64,000 nt of DNA, taken from Cunninghamella blakesleeana (Eukaryota > Mucoromycota > Mucoromycetes > Mucorales > Cunninghamellaceae). Of this stretch, positions 25,680 through 39,698 are shown piece after piece; position 1 is the stretch's first letter; the number at the start of each line of letters is the position of its first letter. Both the position numbers and the translations under genes were made by a program. The DNA lies in the NCBI GenBank assembly GCA_017871115.1, contig JAFCIZ010000007.1, positions 496,001 through 560,000 on the forward strand, given 5' to 3'. The notes beneath the pieces were generated by a model. It was not told where the DNA came from and did no database searches. It saw nothing but the letters and a program-made list of their open reading frames with translations.

Positions 25680-26647
25680 TTTATACTAGGTATTTTTTTG
25701 TGTAATCCGAAAAAAATAAAAAAAATAAATAATAGAGAGAGAAAAAGTTTTGATTCAGTTGAATTCAAATTCTTTAAAGAAAAATGACGTTCCAATATGA
25801 TACAAGTACAATGGCATTTGTAAAAGCTTTTCTACATATTTTTTTATATATAGGAGAAGTACGTAAAAAGGATTTAAGATGAAAAAAAAAAAGGAGATAC
25901 ATACAATAAACCTATTTGTTTTTTAAAAAAGAAGGGAGAAAGTAAGAGAAAGAAAATTATTTCTATATATATTATATTGACCTACGTACATATTAGTAGA
26001 ATATAAGATTATGTATTTATTAAATGATATAATATATCATCATTATTATTATTATCAGTTATAAAATATATGTAGTCAAACGGAATAGATTGTATAGAAA
26101 GGAAAGTGACCAATATTTATTATAATATTGTTGTGACAAAAAAAAAAAAAACTTTATTTTATCAACCCAAAAATCCATCTAAAAATACTTTAAAAGGTAA
26201 ATCATAGGGGTTAAACAGACAAGTTGAAAATAAGGGGGGAGAGAGAAAGGAAGAAAAAGTAAAAGGATGATGAATAATGGATGACACACATATATAAAAA
26301 AAAAAAAGAGGGAGAAAAAGGATTAATATAGTTTAAAAAGAGAAGGAGGACAGTTTAAAAAAAAAAAAACCGTGTGTGTGTTGTGTGATTTTTTTTGAAT
26401 ATGTAAGGGTTTTTTTTTTACTTTCATCACAATTATAATACACTTTTAGCCACTAAGTTAATGAATTTGGGAAAATATAAAAAGTCGATCATTATTTATT
26501 TTTTTTTAAATGACTTGATTTTTTTTTTCTTCTTTTTCTTTTTTTCTCTCTCTCTCTTCACTTTTATATTTTTATTTTTATTTTTCTTTTCTTCATTTCA
26601 TTATAATCCATTAGCCTTTATATATTTTATATTATTACTTTTTTACT
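22828..26647. other. Long AT-rich spacer
   Basis: About 3.8 kb dominated by poly-A and poly-T runs and pyrimidine-rich patches (24240-24440, 25430-25510). A TATA-like tttttatataac near 25307 is followed by a pyrimidine-rich stretch, so a short unannotated transcript could start there; see the 32-codon ORF at 25784. Apart from that nothing coding is supported. The final 200 bases are the T-rich leader of the C2H2 gene. Confidence 0.5.
25784..25882 (+). CDS. Candidate 32-residue ORF (uncertain)
   Basis: ATG follows AAAGAAAA, a good fungal start context, and opens 32 codons to TGA. It begins MTFQYDTSTMAFVKAF, has a hydrophobic middle and ends basic (EVRKKDLR). It lies about 470 bp downstream of a TATA-like box and pyrimidine tract. 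I do not recognise it; it may be a chance ORF. Confidence 0.18.
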   Translation: MTFQYDTSTMAFVKAFLHIFLYIGEVRKKDLR

Positions 26648-27689
<1,042 letters not shown>

Positions 27690-28381
27690 AAAAAAAAAAA
27701 AAGAAAAAAAAAAAAGAAAAGATTGATCTTTTTTCTTTTTATCTTTTTTCTTTTTTTAATTGTTTGACTGTATATAATATACCCTCCAATTCGGATTTAG
27801 TTTTTATAACTCTTTACTCTCTTTCTACCTTATTTTTTTTAAAAAAAATATGTATAATCCTCTTCCCCCCTTTTTTTCTCTCTCTCGTCACCTCCATTCT
27901 TTTTTAAATTCTAATATATTATATAGTTTATTTTTATTTTTATTATTATTATTATTATTACGTTCTCCCTATTTTGTATATTTATATATATATATATAAT
28001 ATTATGTTTCATTCTATATGTTTTTTTTTTATTATTATTACCTTTAATTTATTTTTATATGCCCTTATTGATTTATTTATTGATTTTTTTTTTTTTTTTT
28101 TTTATATATATTGAATTCTTTTTTATTTATTTTAATATCATATCATTTCATAGCTAATCATCATCATTAATATTCATTTTGATTTTTATATAAACTTTTT
28201 ATATATATATATAATATTATTTATTATATTACTACTACAATTACTATTATTATTACTATTACTATTATTTTATATCATGATTTACCTATTTATATAAAAA
28301 AAGAAAAATATATACATATATAAATTTATTTAATAATAAAAATTAATAAAAAATTAAATTACTTTATAATTATTATTATTA
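27690..28381. other. Convergent AT-rich spacer
   Basis: Purine run right after the C2H2 stop, then T-rich and (ATT)n sequence. It holds the 3' ends of two convergent genes. No other content seen. Confidence 0.6.
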
Positions 28382-31240
28382 TTATATAAATGAATGACTT
28401 ACAATATCAAAGTATTCTTTCCAAATTTGAATATTCTTCAATTCATTTTCAATTAATATTTGTGCTTCCTTTTTATTGGTATATTGACTAAGTTTATCCT
28501 CTATTAATTTTAATACATCTTTCATTGTTTCCACTAGAAAAAGAAAAGAAAGAAAATAATAAAGCCGATATTATTTTTTTTAATAAGTCATCTATGTATA
28601 TATATAATAAATATATAGGTATAAATATTTGACATTACTTATATGCTGTTGTTCGTAAGTTTGTTGCCTATAGAGCCTCGTTAAATTATTATTAATCTCT
28701 TCTAATTGTTCAAGATGATGTTCCAATGCATGTTGATAATGAGATTGATTGTTTTGACTTTGATGAATCAACACCTCAAGTTGTTGTATTTCTTTATCCA
28801 ATTGTACTACTTGTTGGTAATTAGCATGTCGTTTTAATGTCCATTCTTTTTGCCTCGTCAATGATTTTTTTTTCGCCACCAATTGTTCCATATAAGATAA
28901 ATGATCTTCCATTTGTTGATGAGCTTGATCACAGGCTTGCTGTTGCTGATTTAAATGATATTGATAATCATTGATTTCTGTTTTCATTTGTAATTGGGTG
29001 GATAACTTTTGAGAGAGAAGATGGTCCCGATCAATCACTATTTCATTCAGTATCGTAGAGATAAATTCAACTTCCTTATTGTTTTTTTGGGATTGAGTGG
29101 TGGCTTGATAGATTGTTTCTTCCATTTCTTTTATTTCATTCAATCCATAGTCATGGGTTTTTTGTTGTTTACTAATTTGTTCTTGTAATTTAGTATGCTG
29201 CTGATCTAACTTTGTCTACATATACAAAGAATAGAAAAATAATAATAATGAATATACAAGTCATAATTCAATACATGTATCTATCCATCTACCTATCTAT
29301 CTTTATATACTCCTATACATACCAATCGTTCATCCATTAATGTTTTTCTTGAAGTAATATCCATTTTTATAGTAGCAAGTTGCTCCTTTTCAGGTTGAAA
29401 CGTGGCTATTTTTTGTTCTATAGTACGATCCAATTGTTCAATATCTTTTATATGGATTTGTTTTTGGTTTTTTAAATTTTCCAATTTTATTAACAGCTCA
29501 TGGATTTCTTCCTACAGATAGTAAAAATTAAAGAAATAACATTCTTTTTATTAATATGGTTTTAAACAACCCCAATTTTATATTTATTTACATCCAATTC
29601 ATCGACTTTGCTATGTAGCGCTTCTTTTTGGCTGGATTCATCTTTTGTTGTATCCTTTATTTTTTGATTCAATTCCATTTCTAATGCTTCATATCTTTTT
29701 AATTCATCATCTACTTTACTGCGTGCCGATGTGATTTTAGATTTTTCTTCATCCAATTGATTTAACTGAAGTTGATGATTTTTTTCCATGTCTGCCTTAT
29801 ATCTGCTTAATTGAAGCGCACGTTCATCCTAAAAGGAGTTTTAATATATATTATGTTAAACTATCACTTTCATTTCAGCCGTTTCTTATTTTTTTTTTTT
29901 AATTTTCCTCTTGTATATTTACTTTAGCTAATTGACAAGAAGTCACTACATTATATGCACACGATTCTTCTTTTTTCATATAATCTAAAAGTTCGTTCCA
30001 TACCACTTTTAAAGGATGATTGGATAAGTCCTGTAATAACCTTTTCATAAGTGTTGTCAATTGATGATCCATGGTTTTTATATCACGCTCTAATTTCTCC
30101 AATTTAATATAATCTTTCTCTTCTTTTTCTTTATCCATATCCATAATAGATTTTTTTTCTGATTCATAAAATTCCAATGTTTTTCGAGCCTATAAATAAA
30201 TATATAAATATATAAATATATATATACAAAATAAAAAAAAAAAAAAAAAATAGATGAATACATTTATCATTTTTTTATATGATGGTAATTGCCTTTTTTC
30301 TTTTAGAAAATAAATAAATAAATATATTACTTGCTGTATATCGTGAAGTAGATCCCATTTTTGTTTATAAACTTGTCGTATTTTATTTTGCTGGTACTCT
30401 TTTTCCATTTTAATTCGTTTCCAAGTGGTTTCTTCGATTAATCCATTCATTTCCGTAGTTTTATTTTTATGGTGATGATAACTTTGTTGAAGCAAAATAG
30501 ATTGAGCGGTAGTATTCATTTTAGTTGATCTTTTAGCAAAGTGCTGATGATGATGGTGATCATCATTATCATCATCATTATAAGGTGATGACGAAGAAGA
30601 TGGTGATGTGGATGATGATGCTGGTGTAAATAATGTAGTGGAAAGCTCTTTTCGTTGTAAAGATGGTGATGGATCTTGAGTATTAGATAAAGATATCAAT
30701 GATGATTTGCTTGATGGAGTGGAAGATATGGATTTTGTAGCAAATACTATAAAGAATAATAATAAATACAAAATTAGCAATAATAAATATGTGACGAAAA
30801 AAATAATGATAAAATTTATATGAGTATATTTAAATTTTTATAAAAAATAAAATTTACATAAATCATCAATAAGTGAAATAGAAGATGGTTTAGGTCGACT
30901 TCCCAGTCGTTCTTGTTTCTGTTGCCGCTGCTGGTGTTGTTGTTGCTCTTTACTTTGATTAATAAATGAAAATACAGATGAAAAAGGTGGAACTGAAGAA
31001 GAAAAAGGATTCGTCTCTGTTGCTGAAATCAATGGACCTATAACAATAGTAATAATAATAACCTATTATTATCATTGCTATTATTATTATAAACATATAT
31101 ATATATATATATATATATATGTAAAACTAACTTTGTGTAGGTGAATTATTAAATAGAGAAGCTGGCGGTGAGGTTGAAGATAAAGATACTTCTGATAAAT
31201 TAGTACTTCTATCCATTTTAATCAAGTGAGTAGTATCCAT
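28382..31240 (-). CDS. Long coiled-coil protein, unassigned
   Basis: Eight exons: 31240-31132, 31037-30858, 30746-30331, 30189-29923, 29828-29592, 29511-29323, 29215-28639 and 28533-28382, giving 708 residues. All junctions keep phase. Residues 1-190 are disordered and Ser/Thr/Pro-rich, with a short Asp/His-rich patch. From about residue 195 to the end nearly everything is heptad-like coiled coil rich in Glu, Lys, Gln and Leu. A short non-coil segment (LLQDLSNHPLKVVWNELLDY) near residue 280 could be a hinge. The general build recalls structural proteins of the kinetochore, spindle pole or autophagy scaffold. I saw no MELT, RVSF or other diagnostic motif, so I give no function. Confidence 0.8.
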
Positions 31241-32333
31241 AGTGTTTAAATATATATATATATATATATATAAGTGAATAATTATGCAAATATTTTAAAT
31301 AAAAAAATGTATGTGTTTATAATAAAAAGCAATTAATTATAATACAATATAAAAGAGTTAGCTGTGGGTATAATATTTTGAAATAATAATGGTTAGAAAA
31401 AAAAGAGTGAAAGAAAAGGAGATAACGAAATTTATTTTTTCTTTAAAAAAAATATGCGACCGAAATTTAAACGTAGCTGATCACATGAGACCTTCGAATT
31501 CTCAATCTAAAAAATATAAAAAAGCTTTTCTTATTCTTATTCTTTCCATATTTTAATCTCTTTATTCATATTAATAATACTTCTTTTTACTATTTTTTTT
31601 TTAAAAAAAAAAAAAAGAAAGTTTAACGAAGGTATCGTTAGCAAATTTTAGTCTTACACCTCTCATATAGAGGTTACAAAGAAGAAGAAAAAAAATTGAT
31701 TTACATGTAACTATCATGCGAAAACAAGGAATTGAAAACCAGCAATATTTTATAAAACAAAGATAAAATACTGTGAATGATCTAGTGCGGGAGACTCGAA
31801 AAAAATTATATTTAAAATACACTTTATTCTTTTTATTCTCTCACTCACTCTCGGATATTCCTCCATGACAATGAATGGCAGAGAGTATACAATAATATTA
31901 AAATAAAAATTCATTTGAACGATTCCTAGACTAAATAAAATATAAAGTAAATAAATAGCATGGTTAAATAGATAATTTATCAAAGTATTTTTTTATATTT
32001 TTATATTTTTTTTTATTTTTATGCTATTTATTCTTTTGACCAACATTTTGATTGGTTTATTGTAATACTGATCTAATCTTAATTTTTATTTTATCTCGTT
32101 TTTTACATTAATTTCATTTTTTTTTTTTATAAAAAAAAAATAGATGTATAAATGATTTTAATGTTTTTATTCTCTAAATATATATATATATATATATATA
32201 TATTCTTTGATAAAGAAAAAAAAAAAGGTACATGATCCCGTTCTATATACAAACAACTAATATACCCAAATGAAAAAAATGAAAAAAAGAGCATGATTTT
32301 ATATAAATATAAATATATGTATATGTATCTACT
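31241..32333. other. AT-rich spacer
   Basis: Upstream of the coiled-coil gene and downstream of SRP receptor beta, with (TA)n at about 31251-31272 and 32178-32202. Nothing coding supported. Confidence 0.55.
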
Positions 32334-33452
32334 TTAAGCAATCACCCACTGAGTCAACTTATCAATATCATTTTTCAAAATAGAGCATTGTTCAAATTCA
32401 ATTTCATTATCTACATGATCAAATTGGAATGCTTCCCCTTCATAACCTAAATAAGCTTCTTGATCATCCATATTATCTGATTCTTGTTTTTCAACTGCTG
32501 CTGTACGTGTTGCTCTAAGTCGATTACTGTAATAAATAAGATAATAATATATTTCCAATTAATATAATTATACTCATTTCACCCCTCCTTTTTTTTGCCT
32601 TCTTTTTATTTTATTTATTTATAATAATCCTCATTCATGTATTTAGCACTTACATTTCAGCTTCTAATAAAGGCTTGATTTTTGATATTGGTAAAGCAGT
32701 AAACATATCATGTTTATTACAAGCAATAAAGATAGGTGTTTTATTTTGTTGAACAATAGGGTTGGCCAATAAATGGTATAAATATTCAGCTACAGGACGA
32801 ACTTGACGATGTAAAGTAGTACTATCAAGAACAAAGATGATTTTATAACTAACTGGTAAAAAGTCCAAATAGCGATACCGAACTCGTTCGTGTCCTGGCA
32901 TATCCACTAAATCAAAAGACTAGAATGGTTATCATAATAAGAGAAAGTATTAGAAAAAATTCCATATATATCTATACTGTAAAATAAATACAATAATATA
33001 ATATGATCACTACCTTATTTTCAATGGTGACCTTTCCTTCATTTTCCTTCATAGATGTTACAGTCGATGCAAGTTTACCATAACGTAACTAAATATTATT
33101 ATTTAAAGATAAATATATATTAGTTTTTAAATAGATAATAAATTGAATATATTGTTTTTTTTTTATAATATATATTATTTTTATATATGATTACCAAAGT
33201 GAATAGGGATGTTTTACCAGCATCAGGAATACCTAGTATTAATAAAGTATTTCCTTTTTGTTGTTTTTTTACTAAAGAAAGAGCAACTATAAAAAAAATA
33301 AAAAATAAAAAGGTAGGAATATATATAAGTTAATCATATAATGATATCATTCGATTTTAATGTATTGTATTGTAAATATAAATATGTTTACCGATGACAG
33401 CTACTATTGCTACAACTAGTATTGAACCATATAGTACTATAGGATTATCCAT
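32334..33452 (-). CDS. SRP102: Signal recognition particle receptor subunit beta (SR-beta)
   Basis: Five exons: 33452-33392, 33286-33195, 33088-33014, 32919-32654 and 32526-32334, giving 228 residues. One N-terminal membrane helix (VLYGSILVVAIVAVIVALSL) anchors it in the ER. It is followed by an Arf-like GTPase domain: P-loop GIPDAGKTSLF, switch II/G3 DLVDMPGH, G4 CNKHD. The C-terminus ends WVIA, like other SR-beta proteins. Known: SR-beta binds SR-alpha at the translocon so that SRP-bound ribosomes dock at the ER. Length and motifs are complete. Confidence 0.93.
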
Positions 33453-33796
33453 TATTATTATTATTATTATAAAAAAAGTAGATTGAAAAAAGAGAATGAA
33501 AAAAAGGAAAATTCAAATTTATGGATTTGAATTTTTTATTTACGGGGCTTTAAAAAATATATTTAAATTTAAACTTTGACATTGGTAGTCTCTTTTTTTC
33601 CAAAGGGCATAAAATATAAATTTTATTTAATTAATATAATAAAAAGATGAAAATAAAGACAAAAATAAAAAATTAAAAAGGGTAAGCTGAATAAAATAAA
33701 ATAAAATAAAATGGAGAGAATCGTTTTGTATTTGTATAATCAAATAATAAAAAAACGCATACACATTATACACTTTTTTTTTTCTTTTTTTTTTTT
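33453..33796. other. Short AT-rich spacer
   Basis: Tandem spacer between the SR-beta start and the transporter stop. It has (AAAAT)n at about 33693-33711 and no coding signal. Confidence 0.55.
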
Positions 33797-36197
33797 TTAA
33801 TCCTGTTTAACACGAACAATATATCTACTAAATCCAGCAGCAATTAAAGCCATAAACCCACCAAATACTAATACAGAAGCAACACTTGAAGTTTCATCAT
33901 TTGGAGAGGATCCATCATCTCTTTTCACGGCATCATTAATAGCAAAAATAAAGGAAGAAATAATGGCTACAGCAAATTGAGGGAAAACAATATACATATT
34001 ATGAACACCAAGAATCATACCAGCATCAAATTCATCTTGAGGTTGTTGATTTCTTTCTAATTGGCTTGAAGAGGAGGAATCAGCAATATTATTATTATCG
34101 TTGCTACCATATGTGTTGGTGGCTGTATTTGTGGTTGCAATCACAGTTGAAGAAGTACCATCCTTTTTATTATTACGTTGATCATCTTCATAACTAACAT
34201 ATTCACCTACTAATGAGAATGGAATCCACAATACAATAGCCCATGATATACCCATGACTGATAACATAATGGTAGCACCAATGACTGAACGGATGACCCA
34301 GGCCGAAAGTAAAGCTCCGGCCGATAATAAATGGGATGCAGTATAGATACTCTTTAATGAGAGCCATCGACTTTTATTTTCAAATTTCATAGAGATATAA
34401 GGAATAAGTACACCAGCTACTACGGAAACAATAGCATAACATAATAATGCAAAGGATCCTGCTCTTGTACCTTCAGCCCAATCACGGTGAGATTCATCAT
34501 CTACTGGATGTGTTGCAAAATAAATATCAGATACCCATTGTGTACTAATATTATATAAAGTGTGTATATGAAATGGAGAATAAAGGGAAAAAAAAGAGAT
34601 GATTAATTATTCTCATTTTTATATCCTTTTTTCTATTTCGTATTTATATATCTGTACTATGATTATAATGATTACCTATAAAATAAGAAAGGAAACCAAC
34701 CCATCCAAGCAAAGAATTGAGTATTACATAAGCTTTGAATTGGTCTTGGTAAATAACGGAAAGCGCGCCAAATATAAATAAAAGTATGATACCATGGTCT
34801 ACATCATAACAATAATAAAGAATATTGACAATTAAAAAACCACATCACTCTTTCTTTTTTTTCCTATTTATTTATTTATTCTATTTCTAATTTTTCTTAC
34901 AAGGCATTGTCTTCATCAGGATTTTCCAAAGGCTTTTCTTTTACAAAGATACAAGTTATTGCTAAGGTAGAACAAAAGACCAAGATGGCAACGATACAAA
35001 AGACTTTAATTTGGGAATCGCCCATCCAAGGAAAGTATTTTACTAAATCAATATACCCAACAAAATATCCAATCACCATGGCAGAATTGGACATTCTTGC
35101 TCCCCATGCATTGGCTTCATCTTGTTGCCATAAAGGTGGAATATCTAAAATTAAAGCACGGCAAATAGCTTGAACGGCATTGATGGTGAAATCTAAGAAA
35201 TAAAAAGAGGAAACGGCTACCAATATGGCATAAGTACGTTCCTAATAATAATAATAATAATAATAGAAATAATAGAAATATAAGTTAACTCAATTTTAAA
35301 TAAAAATAAAATACATTTTATTTGATAAATTTTATTTATTTTTTAATCTTTAATAATTATTTTATTTCACTTACAGCTTCAATTCCACCATTCGTCCAAT
35401 CGGCAAAAATGGAACCCATTTCTTTTGCATAGGCAATACCAATCATGGCAAAACAAGTTAAAATAGCTGCCACAACAATAAATGGCCTACGTTTACCAAA
35501 TCTTGAAGTACATCTATCAGAAAAAGCACCAATCACCTTTTAATAAATAAAATAAATAAAACAGAATAAGAATTATTAAGTATCAATGTCTTTTAGTGAA
35601 TAAAAATATATATATATATATATATAAATATCTATTTATTTGACTTACAGGTTGTACAATTAATCCACTTAATGGACCTGCTAACCATACTAAACTTGTT
35701 AATTCTTTAGAAAGGTTTAAAGATAAAAGATAGGGTGTACCATAACTAACATTAATGATATTAATAATAATATAAATAAATATAAAGTAATAATAATAAT
35801 AATAGTAATAATATTATGTATATATATATATAGCTACTTACGATAATTCAACCGTCCCTATATTTTATTTATGAAAGAAGAACAAAAAGAATGAAAGAAA
35901 AAGATCGAGTTACAAAAAGAAAGATCTTTTTTGTTCTATACCCTTTTTTTATTTATTTTATCGTCAAAACTTACAAGTGAATTGAACTCCCGCCATGCAT
36001 ATCGTTAAAGCAAGTAGTTGAATTAAAGATAAGCCCGGATCAGAAGAATCTTGTACAGATGAAGGTTTAACATAAGCAAGAGCTGCAGTACTATTATACG
36101 TGGAAGCTTCAAAAGAGGAGCGGCGGCGACGGTTTTTTGGTCGACTTACGGGTGGTTTACTTGTATTATTTAATAAAGGTGTTTTTAAATCAGTCAT
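33797..36197 (-). CDS. Sucrose/maltose-type GPH-family transporter (MFS)
   Basis: Seven exons: 36197-35975, 35857-35842, 35745-35649, 35536-35375, 35241-34901, 34798-34676 and 34544-33797, giving 569 residues. An Arg-rich cytosolic N-terminus (PKNRRRRSSFE) is followed by about 12 hydrophobic helices. Diagnostic pieces: CMAGVQFTWTVELSYGTPYLL in helix 1 (split by introns), GPLSGLIVQPVIGAFSDRCTS, SRFGKRRPFI (the RxGxRR loop between helices 2 and 3), and FYSTQWVSDIYF in the second half. Known: plant SUTs and fission yeast Sut1 are proton-coupled sucrose or maltose importers of this type. A Ser/Asn-rich loop of about 50 residues lies between two late helices. Odd: exon 2 is only 16 nt. Substrate is inferred. 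Confidence 0.9.
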
Positions 36198-36902
36198 TTA
36201 TAATCACAATATTATTATTGTTATTGTTATTCTATTGTATTTATTTTTTTTTTCTTTAAATTAAATTAATAATAAATAAATAATAACAATAATAAATACA
36301 ACAATAAACACAATAATAATAAATATGTATGTATAAAAAAAAAATGAGAAGGAAGAAGAAAGAAGAAGAAAAAAAGCGACACCCCACTTTTAAAAATAAA
36401 AATGCGAGCCAATCCTTTTGGTCATATGACTTTTTTTTTTGAATCTTAAAAAATATATATAACCCTTTATTTTTTGATGGATCCTCGAAAAGAACCAATG
36501 ATTGGTTTTTTTTTGATACCATACTTTTCCCCTGAATAAATAAATAAATAGATGATGGTTTTTTTCTCTTTCTGATCATGACATTTTTTAACCGAATAAA
36601 GTTAAGAAGGTACCCAACTTTAAAAAAGATCGTTACTCCTTCTTTATATATATAAAAATAAAAAAGAGAGTATTATATTTTTATTATTATTATAATGGTT
36701 ACTATATAAATATTAATGCATAGTTAGTTATACAAAATGTGATATTATTACAAAATAAAATTAAATGGTAGAAAAATATATGATAGTATATAAAAAGTAA
36801 ATTAATTAATTAATAATATGAAAAAAATAAATAAAGTGTATATATATATATATATATATACATATATATATGTAAAGAAAATGGTATTTATAGATTAATA
36901 TT
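36198..36902. other. AT-rich spacer
   Basis: Promoter side of the transporter and 3' side of the methyltransferase gene. It contains (ATA)n at 36266-36330 and (TA)n at 36839-36872. No gene seen. Confidence 0.55.
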
Positions 36903-38568
36903 TTAAAAAGGTTTTTGGACGCGAAGAAAATGGAAATTTGAAAAACTACGACATTGTTCCAACTCTTTTTCCGCCATTAATAGTTGATTTTCAAATAATG
37001 CATCTTCATCTTCTTCATCATGATCATTGTTATTATTAAAAGTAGGAGAAGAGGAAGAAGGTTGATCAAGGACAATTGAATTAGTCGGTGTAGTTGTAGT
37101 CGATGATAAAGAGGTAGGATGATATTGATGTTGCTCAGTAATAGTTGTTGTAATAGATGGTGATGGAGGAGATGAATGAGGAGGAGAACTAAATAAAGGA
37201 ATATGTCTTGTTGCATACATTAAGGCATAAACTAAATCATCTCTAAATAAAACACCTAATCTCCCACCCCAAACACCGATAGGCAAAGATCGATAAAATT
37301 CAGTGATATGGAGATCATCATTTAATCTTGGATCAATAGGTAAAATATCTTTTAGCATTCTTGCCAATCTTGGTTTAAATCCCAGTTGCCTTAATTTATC
37401 CATCACTTGTTGATTTAATAACTCCGTCATTGGCCCTGGGCTATATACTAACGTATCCATTTCCATTATTTCGATATGTCCTCCGGGCTTTAGTACTCGC
37501 CAACAATTTTCAACCACTTTTTTATACTGCTCCAATGTAAAGGAAGTATTCATGAATCGAATATGGCATAAATCAACCGAGTTAGGTTCCATAGGGAATG
37601 GTTTGATACAATTATGTTTTATTAATTCACAATTGCTGGGTAAGTCTATAATGATATCTGTTGCTTTATCCAATACATCCATACCAATCACATGTGCATT
37701 GGGATGACTTGTTGCAAAGTCAATACTCCATGGTAAATTGGGTCCACAGCCTATATCTAATACTTTTTCAATAGCATCTTCATCAAATGGTCTTGTCAAT
37801 TCACTATAATAATAATAAAAAGGAAAAAAATAAGTACGCTTGCAATTAAAGAAAAAGGCATTGTATTTATACGATGCTTTTATATATATATATATATTTT
37901 AATAGCATTCTTCTATCTATATTCTTTTACCCAGCAAAAGCCAATTTGATTAAATCATTTTTTTGTTGTAATTTATCTAATATATCATCATTGATTTTAG
38001 TAGGAAAAGGCTGATAAAAAAGAGAATTTATTTCATCTTGATCATCATCGGTATCATTTATTTTAATAGGGTCCAGAGAAAAAGAGCCATTCATTGTTTG
38101 ATTATCATTGTCATTACTATCATTGGTTTGTAATTCTTCCTTTGATTTCATATAATGCTGTGCCTTGATTTCAATTAAGGTGGCCGCTCTTTTTAATTTT
38201 GGATGCTTTTTAGCTTTTGAAAAAATAGCTTCCACTATTTTAGGTGTTTTCCTTGATGCTGGTTTATTAGAGTCAATATGATTCATTTTCATTTTCTTTT
38301 TTTTATCCATCAAACTATTTTTTTTAGTACAAATAGGTGTCGATAAATTCATCGTGTTATCATGATCTGTTGTTGTTGTGGATAACGTTAACATATGGCC
38401 GGTTTCATTTATTTTTTTTAAGGTACCATGATCTAGTGATTTGGATCGTTGCTTTTTAGTATTGGATCGATGTTGTTTTGGATAAAAAATGGAATTAAAT
38501 AGACTAGAAGTAGGTACTAGCCAAGACTTTCTTCTATCATTTTTCTTATACGTATTATCAGTTGTCAT
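36903..38568 (-). CDS. SAM-dependent methyltransferase with long disordered N-terminus
   Basis: Two exons, 38568-37931 and 37803-36903, giving 512 residues. Residues 1-210 are basic and Ser/Thr/Asn-rich. The Rossmann methyltransferase fold starts about residue 215: EKVLDIGCGPNLPW (motif I), AHVIGMDVLD (acidic residue at the end of strand 2), NSVDLCHIRFMN (motif IV region) and CWRVLKPGGHIEIMEMD. A Ser/Pro/Thr linker interrupts the C-terminal part around residues 415-460. The family is the broad fungal UbiE/LaeA-like methyltransferase class. Substrate cannot be read from sequence. Confidence 0.85.
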
Positions 38569-39607
38569 TTTTTAATTGTGGGTAGGTGCTAGTGTAGAAT
38601 ATAATAAATATGGTATTTTTTTAAATGATATATAAATATATAAATATATATGTATATATATTTATATAAACTATATATATTAATTATATGTAAGGGATAA
38701 TAAAAAAAAAATAGAATGAGGAAAATAAAAGGAAAGGAAAGGGGGATATATATGTAATTAGTAATAAGTTATTATTATATATATATATATAAAAATGAGA
38801 GATAAAGAGTGAAAAGAGAAAGGCATGGGTGAAAAAAAAAAAAAAGGTTAAAATGAAAAATTAAAAAAACTGAGATTAAAAAAAAATAGTAATTAATGTA
38901 TAAACAAATTGGGCTTCATGTCCAGTAGATGGCTGTAGATTTATATATGAAATCTTCCAAATTTGGACAATGATTGTTAGCTAATAATAATAAATTTTTA
39001 AACCCTTTGTTGTGTTCCAAAAATATATATTTATACATATATAACAATAAAAATTAAGAAATCATATGAAGATGATGGTTTCATTGTATACAAACATACA
39101 TATTTGGGTCCTTGTTAAATTAAATTAAAAGAAAAAAATCATAGGATTTGCAAATTGCCAAGGTTTATTGAAAAGTAATTTTTTTTTAATGACAGAAAAC
39201 TTTTTCACATGTATTTACCAAGTATATTATTATTAAAATAAAGAAACTCTATTTTTTTTTTTGTAATCGTCATGATCGAAATCTTTCCCCAAACTGTGTA
39301 AATATTATGATAAACCTTTACTTCATTCAATGAATAATAAACACGTAACGAAAAAGTAATAAAATATTTTCATTATTATTATTATTTTTTATTACAAAGA
39401 AAAGAAAAGAAAAATGACAAATATGATGATGAATCAAATATAAAAATGGAATATCTACAATCATATAATAATAAATAATAAAAAAAAAATAATAATATTT
39501 TTTTTTCCTTTTTCTTCTATTTCAAACGTACTTTTTTTTTTCTTTTAGGAAAAAAGGAATATTGTAAAAGAATTAATTTAAAAAAAAAAAAATTGAATAG
39601 TGAATGA

Positions 39608-39657
<50 letters not shown>

Positions 39658-39698
39658 ATTATTATTATTATTATTTTTCAATTATTTTAAAAAAATAT
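38569..39698. other. AT-rich spacer
   Basis: Head side of the methyltransferase gene and 3' side of eIF3e. (TA)n tracts occur at about 38776-38792 and 39613-39650. A less repetitive patch sits at 38900-39180, but no reading frame in it is persuasive. Confidence 0.5.

Noticed and set aside
31440..31520. GACCTTCGAATTCTC resembling a tRNA T-arm
   Set aside because: No acceptor stem, D-arm or anticodon arm can be placed around it.
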